Positions 53,727 to 62,646 of a stretch of 64,000 nt of DNA are shown here, piece by piece. The translations under genes were made by a program, and so were the position numbers. The notes beneath the pieces are model-generated. The model was given only the letters and a program-made list of their open reading frames with translations, ran no database searches and was not told the DNA's origin. This stretch comes from Metabacillus crassostreae (GTDB lineage: Bacteria > Bacillota > Bacilli > Bacillales > Bacillaceae): contig NZ_JAFBDU010000006.1 in NCBI RefSeq assembly GCF_016908395.1, positions 62,001 through 126,000 on the forward strand, given 5' to 3'. Within the stretch, counting starts at the first letter, position 1, and every line of letters starts with the position of its first letter.

Positions 53727-54275
53727 TTAACTGTGTCTGTTTCTAAGAATAAAATTTATGAATAATCTAAGAGATATTCCGTATAAACATAGTCCAAGAA
53801 ATGAGTAGGTGTGCGTCCACCATTTTAGTTTTGTGTACATATCAAACTGTTCAAAACTGACTTCTATAATATAGGAGAGAATAAAGGATAATATCACATA
53901 ACGCCATATATAAGAAAACCAACTCTTTGAGTATTGATAGATAAGCATTGAACAAATAGGAATGACAACAAGGTCTGCTGGAAATAGGGGTGGAAGAACT
54001 GGTATTAACTTATCAGGATATCCCCAAAGTCCTAATGTGGTACCGATTAAATCAAGGAAAGAAGCGCTAATTGCGCTGAAAAGACCAAAAACCGTAATTT
54101 CTAACAGGCGATTTTTATCAACTAATCTCCACCATATAAAGTAAGGTATAACAGTAGCTAATAGTAATACCCACCAAGTTACAGCAAATAAGTCATCTTC
54201 AAGCCAGTGGACATAGCTTTTTTGGTTAAGCTTGTCGCTTAATCTTTGTAGCTCGTTAAAGGACGGGATATGCAT
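53727..54275 (-). CDS. CBO0543-family membrane protein
   Basis: A 182-residue protein with five to six spans and a short N-terminal soluble part. Family segments are FLDLIGTTLGLWGYP and LPPLFPADLVVIPICSMLIYQ. Such proteins are common in endospore formers and have no known function. ATG follows GGAGGGT. Confidence 0.78.
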   Translation of the reverse strand: MHIPSFNELQRLSDKLNQKSYVHWLEDDLFAVTWWVLLLATVIPYFIWWRLVDKNRLLEITVFGLFSAISASFLDLIGTTLGLWGYPDKLIPVLPPLFPADLVVIPICSMLIYQYSKSWFSYIWRYVILSFILSYIIEVSFEQFDMYTKLKWWTHTYSFLGLCLYGISLRLFINFILRNRHS

Positions 54276-54411
54276 AATACCCTCCTAGTAATGTTTAATT
54301 ATTATCATATTGTTTTCAAAAAAAGCGTTTTTATGTGCATGAAAATACATGAAAACATTTTCAATGTTTATCATTTATGATTCTTGATTTCAATAAATGA
54401 TAATGTTACAA

Positions 54412-54440
54412 TTGACTTAATTATTTTTGTTCGGATAAGA
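54412..54440 (+). promoter_or_regulatory. Tentative promoter of the cold-shock gene
   Basis: TTGACT (54412-54417) and GATAAG (54434-54439) with a 16-base spacer, about 105 bases before the ATG. A long untranslated leader is usual for cold-shock genes. Confidence 0.35.
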
Positions 54441-54545
54441 CTGAAAGTAGGAATTTGCTTTTCTAAAGCACCTCTTAAAAGATCGTTGTCTAGCAAGAAT
54501 AGTAATATCATGTGGATAATTATTTTCCACGTAGGAGGAAAAACA

Positions 54546-54743
54546 ATGTTACAAGGTAAAGTTAAATGGTTTAACTCAGAAAAAGGTTTCGGTTTTATCG
54601 AAGTTGAAGGACAAGACGATGTATTCGTACATTTCTCTGCTATCCAAGGTGATGGATTCAAAACTTTAGAAGAAGGCCAAACGGTTACTTTTGAAGTTGA
54701 GCAAGGTGCTCGTGGACCACAAGCTGCTAACGTTCAAAAATAA
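54546..54743 (+). CDS. Cold-shock protein (CspB/CspD type)
   Basis: A 65-residue cold-shock domain with RNP1 KGFGFIEV and RNP2 VFVHFSAI. It binds single-stranded RNA and DNA and acts as an RNA chaperone. ATG 54546 lies after TAGGAGG; the frame upstream of it is leader. The three Bacillus paralogues (B, C, D) cannot be told apart with confidence. Confidence 0.95.
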   Translation: MLQGKVKWFNSEKGFGFIEVEGQDDVFVHFSAIQGDGFKTLEEGQTVTFEVEQGARGPQAANVQK

Positions 54744-54769
54744 GTATAATGCTGCTTAAGCAGCTACTA

Positions 54770-54800
54770 TAAAGATCCCTTTTTGGGGTCTTTTTTTGTT
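54770..54800 (+). terminator. Terminator after the cold-shock gene
   Basis: GATCCC and GGGGTC arms around TTTTT, then seven Ts. A GCTGCTTAAGCAGC palindrome lies just upstream. Confidence 0.85.
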
Positions 54801-54937
54801 ATTAATATCTCATTCTAATAAAATAGCAATAATTCCGGAGACTTGAGAAATAGGATAAACAACTCTTTACTTTGTACATTAACTAAAAAAAGATAAAATA
54901 AATACATATACAATTACTTAATAACGGTAGGTGCAAA

Positions 54938-55648
54938 ATGAAGGTTCTTGTCATTGAAGATAATGTAGGTGTGTGCTCGATGATCGAAATGTTTTTTTCA
55001 AAAGAAGGAATTAGTGGAGAATTTGTTCACGATGGGCAACAGGGATATGAAGCATTTAAAACTGGTCATTGGGATTTATTAATTATAGATTGGATGCTTC
55101 CTGGCTTGGATGGGATTTCATTATGTAGAAAAATTAGACAAGATAATTATACGACCCCAATTATCATGCTAACAGCTAAAGATAGTGAATCAGATCAAGT
55201 ATTAGGCCTTGAAATGGGGGCTGATGATTATGTGACAAAACCCTTTAGTCCGCTTGCATTAATGGCTAGAATCAAAGCTGTTACAAGAAGATATCAAGTA
55301 TTAGAGCAAGAAAAAACAGAACCAGAGACAGATCTTTTGAAATCTGAGAATTTTATTATTAGTAAAACAACAAGAGATGTATACCGCCAAGGAGAAAAAA
55401 TCACAAATCTTACTCCGAAGGAATTTGATCTTCTTTATTATTTCCTGCAAAATCCAAGACAGGTTTTTACAAGGGAGCAGCTATTAGAACAAGTGTGGGG
55501 TTATTCATTTTATGGTGATGAACGAACGGTTGATGTTCATATTAAACGATTGAGAAAAAAAGTTGAAACACAAAAAAATCCATTCTTTCATACCGTTTGG
55601 GGAGTGGGCTACAAATTTGAGGAATTGAATGAAGACAATGAGAATTAA
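54938..55648 (+). CDS. OmpR/PhoB-family response regulator
   Basis: A 236-residue regulator. The receiver (1-118) has VIEDNVGVC, phospho-acceptor Asp51 in LLIIDWMLPGLDG and Lys in VTKPFSP. The C-terminal winged helix (~135-230) has LTPKEFDLLYYFLQNP and ERTVDVHIKRLRKK. Its stop overlaps the start of the kinase gene by 20 bases. Targets are unknown. Confidence 0.93.
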   Translation: MKVLVIEDNVGVCSMIEMFFSKEGISGEFVHDGQQGYEAFKTGHWDLLIIDWMLPGLDGISLCRKIRQDNYTTPIIMLTAKDSESDQVLGLEMGADDYVTKPFSPLALMARIKAVTRRYQVLEQEKTEPETDLLKSENFIISKTTRDVYRQGEKITNLTPKEFDLLYYFLQNPRQVFTREQLLEQVWGYSFYGDERTVDVHIKRLRKKVETQKNPFFHTVWGVGYKFEELNEDNEN

Positions 55649-57035
55649 ATATATTTACCAGCAATTTCTTAGTCATATTAGTGTTCTTATTGTGGCTTTT
55701 GTGATTCTAAGCTTTCTTTTTGCTCATTATGTAGAAAACGTAGTTTATCAAAATAAAGTAAATGAATTAACAAAGTATGGTGAAACAATATTAACTGATT
55801 TTGAACAAGTTGGGCAAAATCATGTATTGGTTCAATATAAGCGAGTATTAGATGGACAGAATATTTATTTTAGTATATTTGATCAACATGGTCGAATTGT
55901 TTTTCCCATTTCAAATAGTTCACCGCAAACGAGTATTACCGAGGAGGACTGGAATAAGCTTTCAAATGGTGAGAAGGTAGTGACAAAGCATAACGTCAAA
56001 TGGGCTGATCAAGAGGTTTCATTAGTCGCGATACCTTATATCGCAAGAGAAGGCTTAATAGGTGGAATATTACTTATTTCACCAATCAGTGGTTCAAGAG
56101 AGATGATTACTGAGGTTAACCAATACATACTTTATACAGTTTTTGTTGCTTTATCAATTTCCTTTTTACTTAGCTGGATTCTTTCTAAGATTCATGTTAA
56201 TCGAATTAAGAAAATTAGAAGTGCTACTTCAAAGATAGCAAAAGGTGATTATAATGCACATATAACCACAGCTAATTTCGATGAAATCGATGAAATGGCT
56301 AATGATTTTAATAAAATGGTAGATCAATTGAAGTTATCAAATGAAGAAATAGAAAGCTTAGAAATGCGTAGAAGACGGTTTATGGCAGACGTTTCACATG
56401 AACTTCGTACACCATTAACAACGATTAGTGGAGTGATAGAAGGTCTACGACATAATATGATTGAAGATGCAGAAAGAGAAAAAGGAATAAAGCTTGTAAG
56501 TGATGAAACAAAGAGACTTATTCGTCTAGTTAATGAAAATCTTGATTATGAAAGAATTCGTTCTAATCAAATAAAACTAGTTAAAGAGGAAATACAATTA
56601 AAAGAAGTACTAGAAGTAATTAAGGATCATTTGTTATATCAAGCAGAAACAAAGAATGTTGATTTATTAATTGAAGCTGAGGAAAATAGCAGTGTTTTTG
56701 CTGATTATGATCGGCTTATTCAGATATTGATGAATATAACAAAAAACAGTCTTCAATTCACAGAAACAGGCTGTGTTTGGCTAAGAGGCTGGCAAGCTAA
56801 CCAACAAACAATTATAGAAATTGAGGACACTGGAATTGGTATGAATCAAGGAGAAATCGAATCGATATGGAACCGTTTTTATAAAGCTGATTTATCAAGA
56901 TCAAGTAATCAATTTGGAGAATTTGGGTTAGGCCTCTCGATCGTTAAGCGTTTAGTAGAATTACATGATGGAGAAATATCTGTTGAAAGTAAAAAAGATC
57001 ATGGAACAAAATTCATTATCGTACTTCCAAGCTAA
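55629..57035 (+). CDS. Membrane sensor histidine kinase paired with the OmpR-type regulator
   Basis: A 468-residue kinase: span 1 (~12-32), outer sensor (~33-165), span 2 (~168-188), HAMP (~190-240), HisKA with His257 in DVSHELRTPLTTIS, and HATPase with NITKNSLQFTE, IEDTGIGM and FGLGLSIVKRLVELH. ATG 55629 is six bases after GAGG inside the regulator gene. All catalytic motifs are intact. The stimulus is unknown. Confidence 0.93.
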   Translation: MKTMRIKYIYQQFLSHISVLIVAFVILSFLFAHYVENVVYQNKVNELTKYGETILTDFEQVGQNHVLVQYKRVLDGQNIYFSIFDQHGRIVFPISNSSPQTSITEEDWNKLSNGEKVVTKHNVKWADQEVSLVAIPYIAREGLIGGILLISPISGSREMITEVNQYILYTVFVALSISFLLSWILSKIHVNRIKKIRSATSKIAKGDYNAHITTANFDEIDEMANDFNKMVDQLKLSNEEIESLEMRRRRFMADVSHELRTPLTTISGVIEGLRHNMIEDAEREKGIKLVSDETKRLIRLVNENLDYERIRSNQIKLVKEEIQLKEVLEVIKDHLLYQAETKNVDLLIEAEENSSVFADYDRLIQILMNITKNSLQFTETGCVWLRGWQANQQTIIEIEDTGIGMNQGEIESIWNRFYKADLSRSSNQFGEFGLGLSIVKRLVELHDGEISVESKKDHGTKFIIVLPS

Positions 57036-57062
57036 CTTCACTAATATGTAGTTAGCTTCTTT

Positions 57063-57300
57063 GGCTCTGTTAAACTTTGTTGTTGATTTCCTTACAGGCA
57101 TTCGCTTTCCCAGGAAAAATAATAAAAAATCCCAACTACCGGCTTTTTTAAAGGACAATTCTTCCTAGGTCCGGGAGCCTCCCTCGTAAGCTTGAGCGCC
57201 TGTGGGGTTTCTCTTTGACACGCTTCTCTAAGCAGGAATCTCATATATTCACCTCCAATCAACAAAGTGCTAAAAATCAACATTAAGCTTTAACATAGCC
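57063..57300. repeat. Repeat family C, 238-bp element with terminal inverted repeats
   Basis: GGCTCTGTTAAA at 57063 and TTTAACATAGCC at 57289-57300 pair at 11 of 12 positions; inside each lies an AACTTTGTTG/AATCAACAAAGT pair. The centre is GC-rich (GGGAGCCTCCCTCG, GAGCGCCTGTGGGG). It fills most of the 383-base gap between the kinase and the foldase gene; the rest shows no gene. Confidence 0.8.
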
Positions 57301-57418
57301 TCTTTTAAAAACTCTAAGAACATCTACAATATTTAATGCTTTGTTCATAGTTTATTCATAATTGTAAGATATCATTTAAAATAAGCAAAAAATGATAATA
57401 GATGAAGGAGCTTTTTAA

Positions 57419-58309
57419 ATGATAGAGAAAATTTTTTCAAGTAAAAAAACAGTGGCAGTTTTAGCTGTGCTTTTAATAGTAGTAGTTGCGGCATTTGTAT
57501 TTCTTTCAACAAGAAGTGAGGTTGTTGCTAAAATTGGAAGTGAATCATTAACAAAGGATGACTTGTATACATTTTTTGTTGAACAAAATGGAGAAGCTGC
57601 TATTGACTCACTCATTACGAAAAATATAATTGAGCAGGAAGTAAAAAAGGAGAAAGTGTCTGTTTCACAGGAGGAAGTAGATACCGAGATTGAGGCAGTT
57701 ATTGCTTCTTATGGTGGAGAGGAAACATTTAATCAAACGTTAGCAACTAGTGGCTTAACAATGGAAGATGTTGAAGGAGATATTAAAACAAATCTTCAAA
57801 TTGAAGCATTATTGAAATCTCGTATTGAGATAACAGATGAAGAACTACAAACTTATTTTGATGAAAATAAGGATTCATTTGCTAAGACAAAGCAAGTTAA
57901 AGCAAGTCATATATTAGTAGAAGATGAAGAAACGGCTAAAGAAGTAAAAGAAAAGCTTGATGGTGGAGAGGATTTCGCAGAATTAGCGAAAGAATATTCA
58001 ACAGATACTGGTTCAGCTGAAGCTGGTGGAGATGTAGGCTTCTTTGGTGCAGGTAGTATGGTTGCAGAATTTGAAGAAGCTGCTTTTGCGATGAAGGTAG
58101 ATGAGCTTAGTGAACCAGTGAAATCAGAATATGGCTATCACCTTATTAAAGTAACAGATATACAAGAAGCAGAAGAAGCAACATTAGAAAATAGTAAAGA
58201 AGAAATTAAAGGCATTCTTTTCGATGAAAAACTGACAACTGAATACCCAACATGGTTAGAAGAGAAAAAGGAAGAATACAAGGTGAAAAATTACCTTGCA
58301 GCAGAATAA
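57419..58309 (+). CDS. Membrane-anchored parvulin-type peptidyl-prolyl isomerase (PrsA/YacD-like)
   Basis: A 296-residue foldase. Residues 9-30 are a signal-anchor without a lipobox cysteine, unlike PrsA. A SurA-N-like helical region (~50-130) is followed by a parvulin domain (~155-250): [53 protein letters not shown] and [10 protein letters not shown]. It would help fold secreted proteins between membrane and wall. ATG follows AAGGAG. Similar in layout to YacD of B. subtilis. Confidence 0.88.
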   Translation: MIEKIFSSKKTVAVLAVLLIVVVAAFVFLSTRSEVVAKIGSESLTKDDLYTFFVEQNGEAAIDSLITKNIIEQEVKKEKVSVSQEEVDTEIEAVIASYGGEETFNQTLATSGLTMEDVEGDIKTNLQIEALLKSRIEITDEELQTYFDENKDSFAKTKQVKASHILVEDEETAKEVKEKLDGGEDFAELAKEYSTDTGSAEAGGDVGFFGAGSMVAEFEEAAFAMKVDELSEPVKSEYGYHLIKVTDIQEAEEATLENSKEEIKGILFDEKLTTEYPTWLEEKKEEYKVKNYLAAE

Positions 58310-58366
58310 CAGGTAGAAACAACACTTATTAAACTAAAAAATTAGTACTATAGAGGGCATAAACTA

Positions 58367-58394
58367 AGAACTCCATTTGTGGGTTCTTTTCTTT
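58367..58394 (+). terminator. Terminator-like hairpin after the foldase gene
   Basis: AGAACTCCA pairs imperfectly with TGGGTTCT around TTTG, followed by a T-rich tail. Confidence 0.6.
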
Positions 58395-58501
58395 ATTTTC
58401 GTTTTATTTACCTCTTATTAGACATGCATATGATCATAAATACATGATATAATTTATCTATTCAGAATATTTTAGCTTCTAGCAGAGGAGAGATTAGAAA
58501 G

Positions 58502-59671
58502 ATGACAAATAGTACAGTAGAAAAGGGTTATTTCGGTGAATTTGGAGGTAGTTTTATACCACCTGATTTGAATAATGTATTAGGAGTTTTAGATGAGAAT
58601 TTTGAAAGATATAAGGATGATCCTGAATTTATTGAAGAATTTAATTATTATATGAAAGAATATATTGGACGTGAAAATCCACTAACATATGCTGAAAATT
58701 TAACAAAGCAAGTTGGAGGAGCAAAAATTTACTTAAAGCGCGAAGATTTAAATCATACTGGAGCACATAAAATTAATAATGCAATTGGACAAATACTATT
58801 AGCAAAAAGGATGGGGGCAACACGAATCATTGCTGAAACTGGTGCAGGTCAGCATGGAGTTGCCACAGCTACAGCCTGCTCGATTATCGGTGGAATGGAT
58901 TGTATCATTTATATGGGGAAAGTAGATACAGAAAGACAAGCATTGAATGTTTTCCGCATGGAGCTTTTAGGTGCAAAAGTTGTTTCTGTAGATAAGGGAC
59001 AAGGTAGATTAAAGGATGCAGTAGATGCTGCTTTAGATGATCTCGTAGAAAACTATCAAAGCACATTTTATCTTTTAGGCTCTGCTGTAGGCCCACATCC
59101 ATTTCCAACAATGGTTAAGCACTTCCAATCTATTATCAGTGAAGAATCTAAAAAACAAATACTAGAAAAGGAAGGTAAGCTACCAAGTGCTGTTGTTGCA
59201 TGTGCTGGAGGAGGTAGTAATGCAATTGGTGCATTCGCACACTATATCGAAGAAGATTCAGTAAAATTAATAGGAGTTGAACCAGCAGAGGCACCATCCT
59301 TGACACAAGGTGTTCCAGCTGTCATTCATGGATTTAAATGTTTAACACTCTTAGATGAAAATGGAGAACCAATGCCAACATACTCGATTGCTGCAGGCTT
59401 AGACTATCCAGGTGTTGGACCAGAACATAGCTATTTAAAAACAACGAAACGAGCAGAGTATGTAACAGTAACTGGTCAAGAAGCACTTGAAGCATTTCAG
59501 GTTCTATCAAAAGTAGAAGGAATTATTCCGGCCTTAGAAAGCTCACATGCTGTTGCATATGCTATGAAATTAGCAAAAGAATTGAAGAAAGAAGATTCCA
59601 TCATTGTTAACCTTTCAGGTAGAGGTGATAAAGACGTAGAACAGGTTTTTAACATGCTGAAATCTAAATAA
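58502..59671 (+). CDS. trpB: Stand-alone tryptophan synthase beta chain
   Basis: A 389-residue TrpB: PLP lysine in [13 protein letters not shown], catalytic Glu in [16 protein letters not shown] phosphate loop [10 protein letters not shown], and [11 protein letters not shown] for allosteric and indole-tunnel contacts. It condenses indole with serine to tryptophan. No trpA or other trp gene is near; it forms a single-gene unit with its own terminator. The N-terminal [16 protein letters not shown] differs from the usual GGMYVPETL type. It may be a second TrpB paralogue working on free indole or another nucleophile. Confidence 0.92.
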   Translation: MTNSTVEKGYFGEFGGSFIPPDLNNVLGVLDENFERYKDDPEFIEEFNYYMKEYIGRENPLTYAENLTKQVGGAKIYLKREDLNHTGAHKINNAIGQILLAKRMGATRIIAETGAGQHGVATATACSIIGGMDCIIYMGKVDTERQALNVFRMELLGAKVVSVDKGQGRLKDAVDAALDDLVENYQSTFYLLGSAVGPHPFPTMVKHFQSIISEESKKQILEKEGKLPSAVVACAGGGSNAIGAFAHYIEEDSVKLIGVEPAEAPSLTQGVPAVIHGFKCLTLLDENGEPMPTYSIAAGLDYPGVGPEHSYLKTTKRAEYVTVTGQEALEAFQVLSKVEGIIPALESSHAVAYAMKLAKELKKEDSIIVNLSGRGDKDVEQVFNMLKSK

Positions 59672-59683
59672 GATAAGTAAACG

Positions 59684-59727
59684 AAGGCATAAAAAAGGTC
59701 ATCATATCCTTTTTTATGCCTTTTTTA
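59684..59727 (+). terminator. Terminator after trpB
   Basis: AGGCATAAAAAAGG and CCTTTTTTATGCCT pair perfectly around ten bases, then TTTTT. Confidence 0.9.
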
Positions 59728-59731
59728 TAAT

Positions 59732-59893
59732 GGCACTTTTCTGGAAGATTGTTGCTAATAGACGTCACTATTTGTTGTAACCAGTGTGTTATCACATAAA
59801 AGGTATGATTTGTAGAAGAAAAGTTGTCACTATATTTAATACGATGCTGATTTCTTTCGGTATTTATAAGCAACAAAGTTTGCGAAGAGAGCC
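59732..59893. repeat. Repeat family B, copy 3 (162 bp, inverted)
   Basis: Reads GGCACTTTTCTGGAAGATTG at the left and GCAACAAAGTTTGCGAAGAGAGCC-type at the right (last bases at 59893), the reverse complement of copies 1 and 2. The remaining gap to 60086 shows no gene. Confidence 0.78.
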
Positions 59894-60086
59894 TTTGTTA
59901 TTGTTGATTATGTAATGGACAGGAAGTGGATGATACCGTAAGAAGAGGTAGGCTGATCTATTTGTATACCAATGTTGATAAATTTAGTTAGTTGTGAGTT
60001 TTATCACATCTTAATAAGCCTTTTCCTATTAATCTATAGATAAGGAAATGATCATTTTCACTAACTTTTATATAGGGGGAAGTAGA

Positions 60087-61103
60087 GTGAAAGCAGCAGT
60101 AGTAAATGAATTTAAACAATCATTAGCTATAAAAGAAATCGATGTGCCACAACTAGAGCATGGAGAAGTTCTTGTTAAAATTAAAGCCTGTGGAGTATGT
60201 CATACAGATTTACATGCAGCACATGGAGATTGGCCAGTAAAGCCGAAGCTCCCATTAGTTCCAGGTCATGAAGGTGTAGGTATTGTAACAGAAGTAGGAG
60301 AAGGTGTTACACATATCAAAATTGGTGATCGTGTTGGAGTACCTTGGTTGTATTCAGCATGTGGTCAATGTGAGTATTGTTTGAGTGGTAAAGAAACCCT
60401 ATGTGAATCACAGCAAAATTCAGGCTACTCTGTTGATGGAGGCTATGCAGAATACTGTAAAGCAGATGCAAATTACATTGTGAAAATACCTGATCAATTA
60501 ACATATGAAGAAGCAGCACCAATTTTTTGTGCTGGTGTAACAACATATAAAGCGTTAAAAGTCTCTGGTGTTAAGCCAGGAGAATGGGTAGCAATCTATG
60601 GTGTTGGTGGTCTTGGGCACGTTGCTGTTCAATATGCAAAAGCAATGGGAATGAATGTAGTAGCTGTTGATTTAGGAGAGGAAAAGCTTCAATTAGCTAA
60701 AGAATTAGGTGCAGATTTAGTTGTTAATCCCATTGAAGAAGATCCAGATCAATTTATAAAAGCCCGAACTAATGGTGTGCATGGTGCCGTTGTTACAGCT
60801 GTATCTAAGCCTGCGTTTCAAGCAGCATTTCAATCTGTTCGCAGAGGTGGGACTTGTGTGCTCGTCGGATTACCTCCAGAGGAAATGCCGATACCGATCT
60901 TTGATACTGTGTTAGGTGGCATTAGTATTATTGGTTCTATTGTTGGTACGAGAAAGGATCTTCAAGAAGCTCTTGAGTTCGCCGCAGCAGGAAAGGTGAA
61001 AACAATCATTGAAGTTCAGCCTTTAGAAAATATTAACGAAGTCTTTGATCGAATGGTAAACGGTGACATTAACGGTCGTATTGTTTTGAGCTTAGAAGAT
61101 TAA
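60087..61103 (+). CDS. adhP: Zinc-dependent alcohol dehydrogenase (AdhT/AdhP type)
   Basis: A 338-residue medium-chain dehydrogenase very like the 337-residue AdhT of Geobacillus. Catalytic zinc ligands are in [10 protein letters not shown] and PGHEGVG; structural zinc cysteines are in [17 protein letters not shown]; the NAD site is [14 protein letters not shown]. It interconverts ethanol and acetaldehyde and related pairs. GTG 60087 follows AGGGGGAAG and gives the family N-terminus; a frame starting ATG 60048 is less likely. Single-gene unit. Confidence 0.93.
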   Translation: MKAAVVNEFKQSLAIKEIDVPQLEHGEVLVKIKACGVCHTDLHAAHGDWPVKPKLPLVPGHEGVGIVTEVGEGVTHIKIGDRVGVPWLYSACGQCEYCLSGKETLCESQQNSGYSVDGGYAEYCKADANYIVKIPDQLTYEEAAPIFCAGVTTYKALKVSGVKPGEWVAIYGVGGLGHVAVQYAKAMGMNVVAVDLGEEKLQLAKELGADLVVNPIEEDPDQFIKARTNGVHGAVVTAVSKPAFQAAFQSVRRGGTCVLVGLPPEEMPIPIFDTVLGGISIIGSIVGTRKDLQEALEFAAAGKVKTIIEVQPLENINEVFDRMVNGDINGRIVLSLED

Positions 61104-61118
61104 GTATAAATGAATATG

Positions 61119-61151
61119 TAACTTACCACTATTCTAATTAGTGGTAAGTTA
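61119..61151 (+). terminator. Perfect 13-bp hairpin after the alcohol dehydrogenase gene
   Basis: TAACTTACCACTA and its exact complement around seven bases. There is no T-run, so efficiency as a factor-independent terminator is doubtful. Confidence 0.55.
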
Positions 61152-61308
61152 GCTACTTATAGTAAAGACATACTTTTTAATTTTGAAATATTAATCAAAA
61201 CCTTATTGAAAGAACGTCCTTTTACACTATTTTTTTATTTATTTTCTTCAACTGCTCTAACTACTCCAATACTTTTTTCCCAATGATTAATCAACAAAGG
61301 TGGATCAC

Positions 61309-61950
61309 ATGAATAGCCAAATTAAACAGAAACAAGTGATAACTCAAATTATTGCAGAGTATGAAAATGAGTTAAAAGAAATTTCGATGTTTCTCCATGA
61401 AGAAATTGCTCAGAATTTATATGCAGTATTTAATCATTTACAGTTTTTACAACAGCATATGGACAACCAAGATAGAATGACACTAAATAACATGATAAAA
61501 TTAACAAAGAAAACAATCGAAGATACAAGGCGGCTATCAACTAAAATTAACCCATTTGTTCATAAAAGGCTTGAGGGAGCTTTAGCCACATTTGTTGCTG
61601 ATATTAGAAAAGATACACAAGTTGAAATAAAGTATGTCAACTTTAATGGATTAAAGCAAATATCTTTATTTACAGAAGTAATATTATATCGAATCGTTAA
61701 AGATATAATTACAGCTTATACTGACCATTGTAAAATTCAGCATATACTAATTGAAACAATTTGGGAGGAAGAGCTTAAAGTAAAAATAGATATTGTAGAG
61801 GTCGAAAAAACATCAATGGAAAAAGACGAATTTTCATTGTTATATCATGGAATTGAGGAAAGAGTCATGCTAGTAAGTGGGAGAGTTAATTTGTTAAATC
61901 CATGTAAAAATCAAACAATCTTAAATCTTAGTATACCGAATGTGAGGTGA
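61309..61950 (+). CDS. Histidine-kinase-like protein with degenerate ATP site (Spo0B-like layout)
   Basis: A 213-residue soluble protein. An N-terminal helical segment (~15-95) resembles a HisKA_3 dimerisation domain, with a His in FLHEEIAQNLYAVFNHLQFL. The C-terminal half (~110-210) has the outline of a HATPase_c domain (ILYRIVKDIITAYTD, YHGIEERVMLVSGRVNLL), but the N-box Asn, the DxGxG box and the glycine-rich lid are missing. It may accept and pass on phosphate without making it, or tune the partner kinase. ATG 61309 follows AAAGGTGG. First gene of a three-gene operon with a regulator and a full kinase. Confidence 0.72.
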   Translation: MNSQIKQKQVITQIIAEYENELKEISMFLHEEIAQNLYAVFNHLQFLQQHMDNQDRMTLNNMIKLTKKTIEDTRRLSTKINPFVHKRLEGALATFVADIRKDTQVEIKYVNFNGLKQISLFTEVILYRIVKDIITAYTDHCKIQHILIETIWEEELKVKIDIVEVEKTSMEKDEFSLLYHGIEERVMLVSGRVNLLNPCKNQTILNLSIPNVR

Positions 61951-61955
61951 ATGAG

Positions 61956-62615
61956 TTGATAACGTCAATATTATTAGTTGATGATCATGCAGTGGTACGA
62001 ACAGGGTTAAAAATGCTATTAAATGATTTGAGTGATATGGAAGTAGTTGGCGAAGCTTCTGAAGGAGAAGAAGCAATAAAGAAGGTAGAAGAGCTTCAGC
62101 CAAGGGTTGTATTAATGGACCTTAGCATGCCACATGGAAAAGACGGACTATCAGCAACAGTTGAGATAAAAAAAAGATGGCCGGAGGTTCAAATTTTAAT
62201 TTTAACAATGCATGATGATGAAGAATATCTATTTCGCGTTATTCAAGCAGGAGCATCAGGATGTATTTTAAAAAGTGCTCTACATCATGAACTCATTCAT
62301 GCGATTTCGGTAGTTGCAGAAGGCTCAGCTTATTTGTATCCTACTGCAACAAAGAAATTAATGGAAGATTATTTAGAGCGTATGAAAAGTGGGAAAGATG
62401 CTGACACATACTCACTACTAACAGATCGTGAAAAAGAGGTATTAACCTTAATAGCTAAAGGTTTTTCAAATAAAGAAATAGCTGAGAAGCTTGTTATTAG
62501 TGTTAAAACAGTTGAAAACCACAAATCGAATATTATGGAAAAACTAAAACTGAAAACAAGACCAGAGCTTGTTGAATATGCGTTAAAAAAGGGATTATTA
62601 GGTTATGGAATATAG
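61956..62615 (+). CDS. NarL/LuxR-family response regulator
   Basis: A ~219-residue regulator: receiver with LLVDDHAVVRTG and phospho-acceptor Asp in VVLMDLSMPHGKDG (about residue 52), and a LuxR helix-turn-helix with LTDREKEVLTLIAKGFSNKEI-type pattern ending GLL. The likely start is TTG 61956, five to six bases after GAGGTGA; a GTG three codons earlier overlaps the upstream gene by four bases. It is most like LiaR/DegU-type regulators. It lies between two HisKA_3 proteins. Confidence 0.9.
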   Translation: MITSILLVDDHAVVRTGLKMLLNDLSDMEVVGEASEGEEAIKKVEELQPRVVLMDLSMPHGKDGLSATVEIKKRWPEVQILILTMHDDEEYLFRVIQAGASGCILKSALHHELIHAISVVAEGSAYLYPTATKKLMEDYLERMKSGKDADTYSLLTDREKEVLTLIAKGFSNKEIAEKLVISVKTVENHKSNIMEKLKLKTRPELVEYALKKGLLGYGI

Positions 62616-62646
62616 CACACCAATTAAAACGTATAGAAAGGAACAG

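Noticed and set aside
57092-57283. Minus-strand frame of 63 codons in the gap before the foldase gene
   Set aside because: It lies wholly within repeat element C, which is bounded by inverted ends; the reading is a by-product of the GC-rich core.
61119-61151. Operator for the NarL-type operon
   Set aside because: The perfect 13-bp dyad lies directly after the alcohol dehydrogenase gene and about 160 bases before the next start; a 3' hairpin is the simpler reading.
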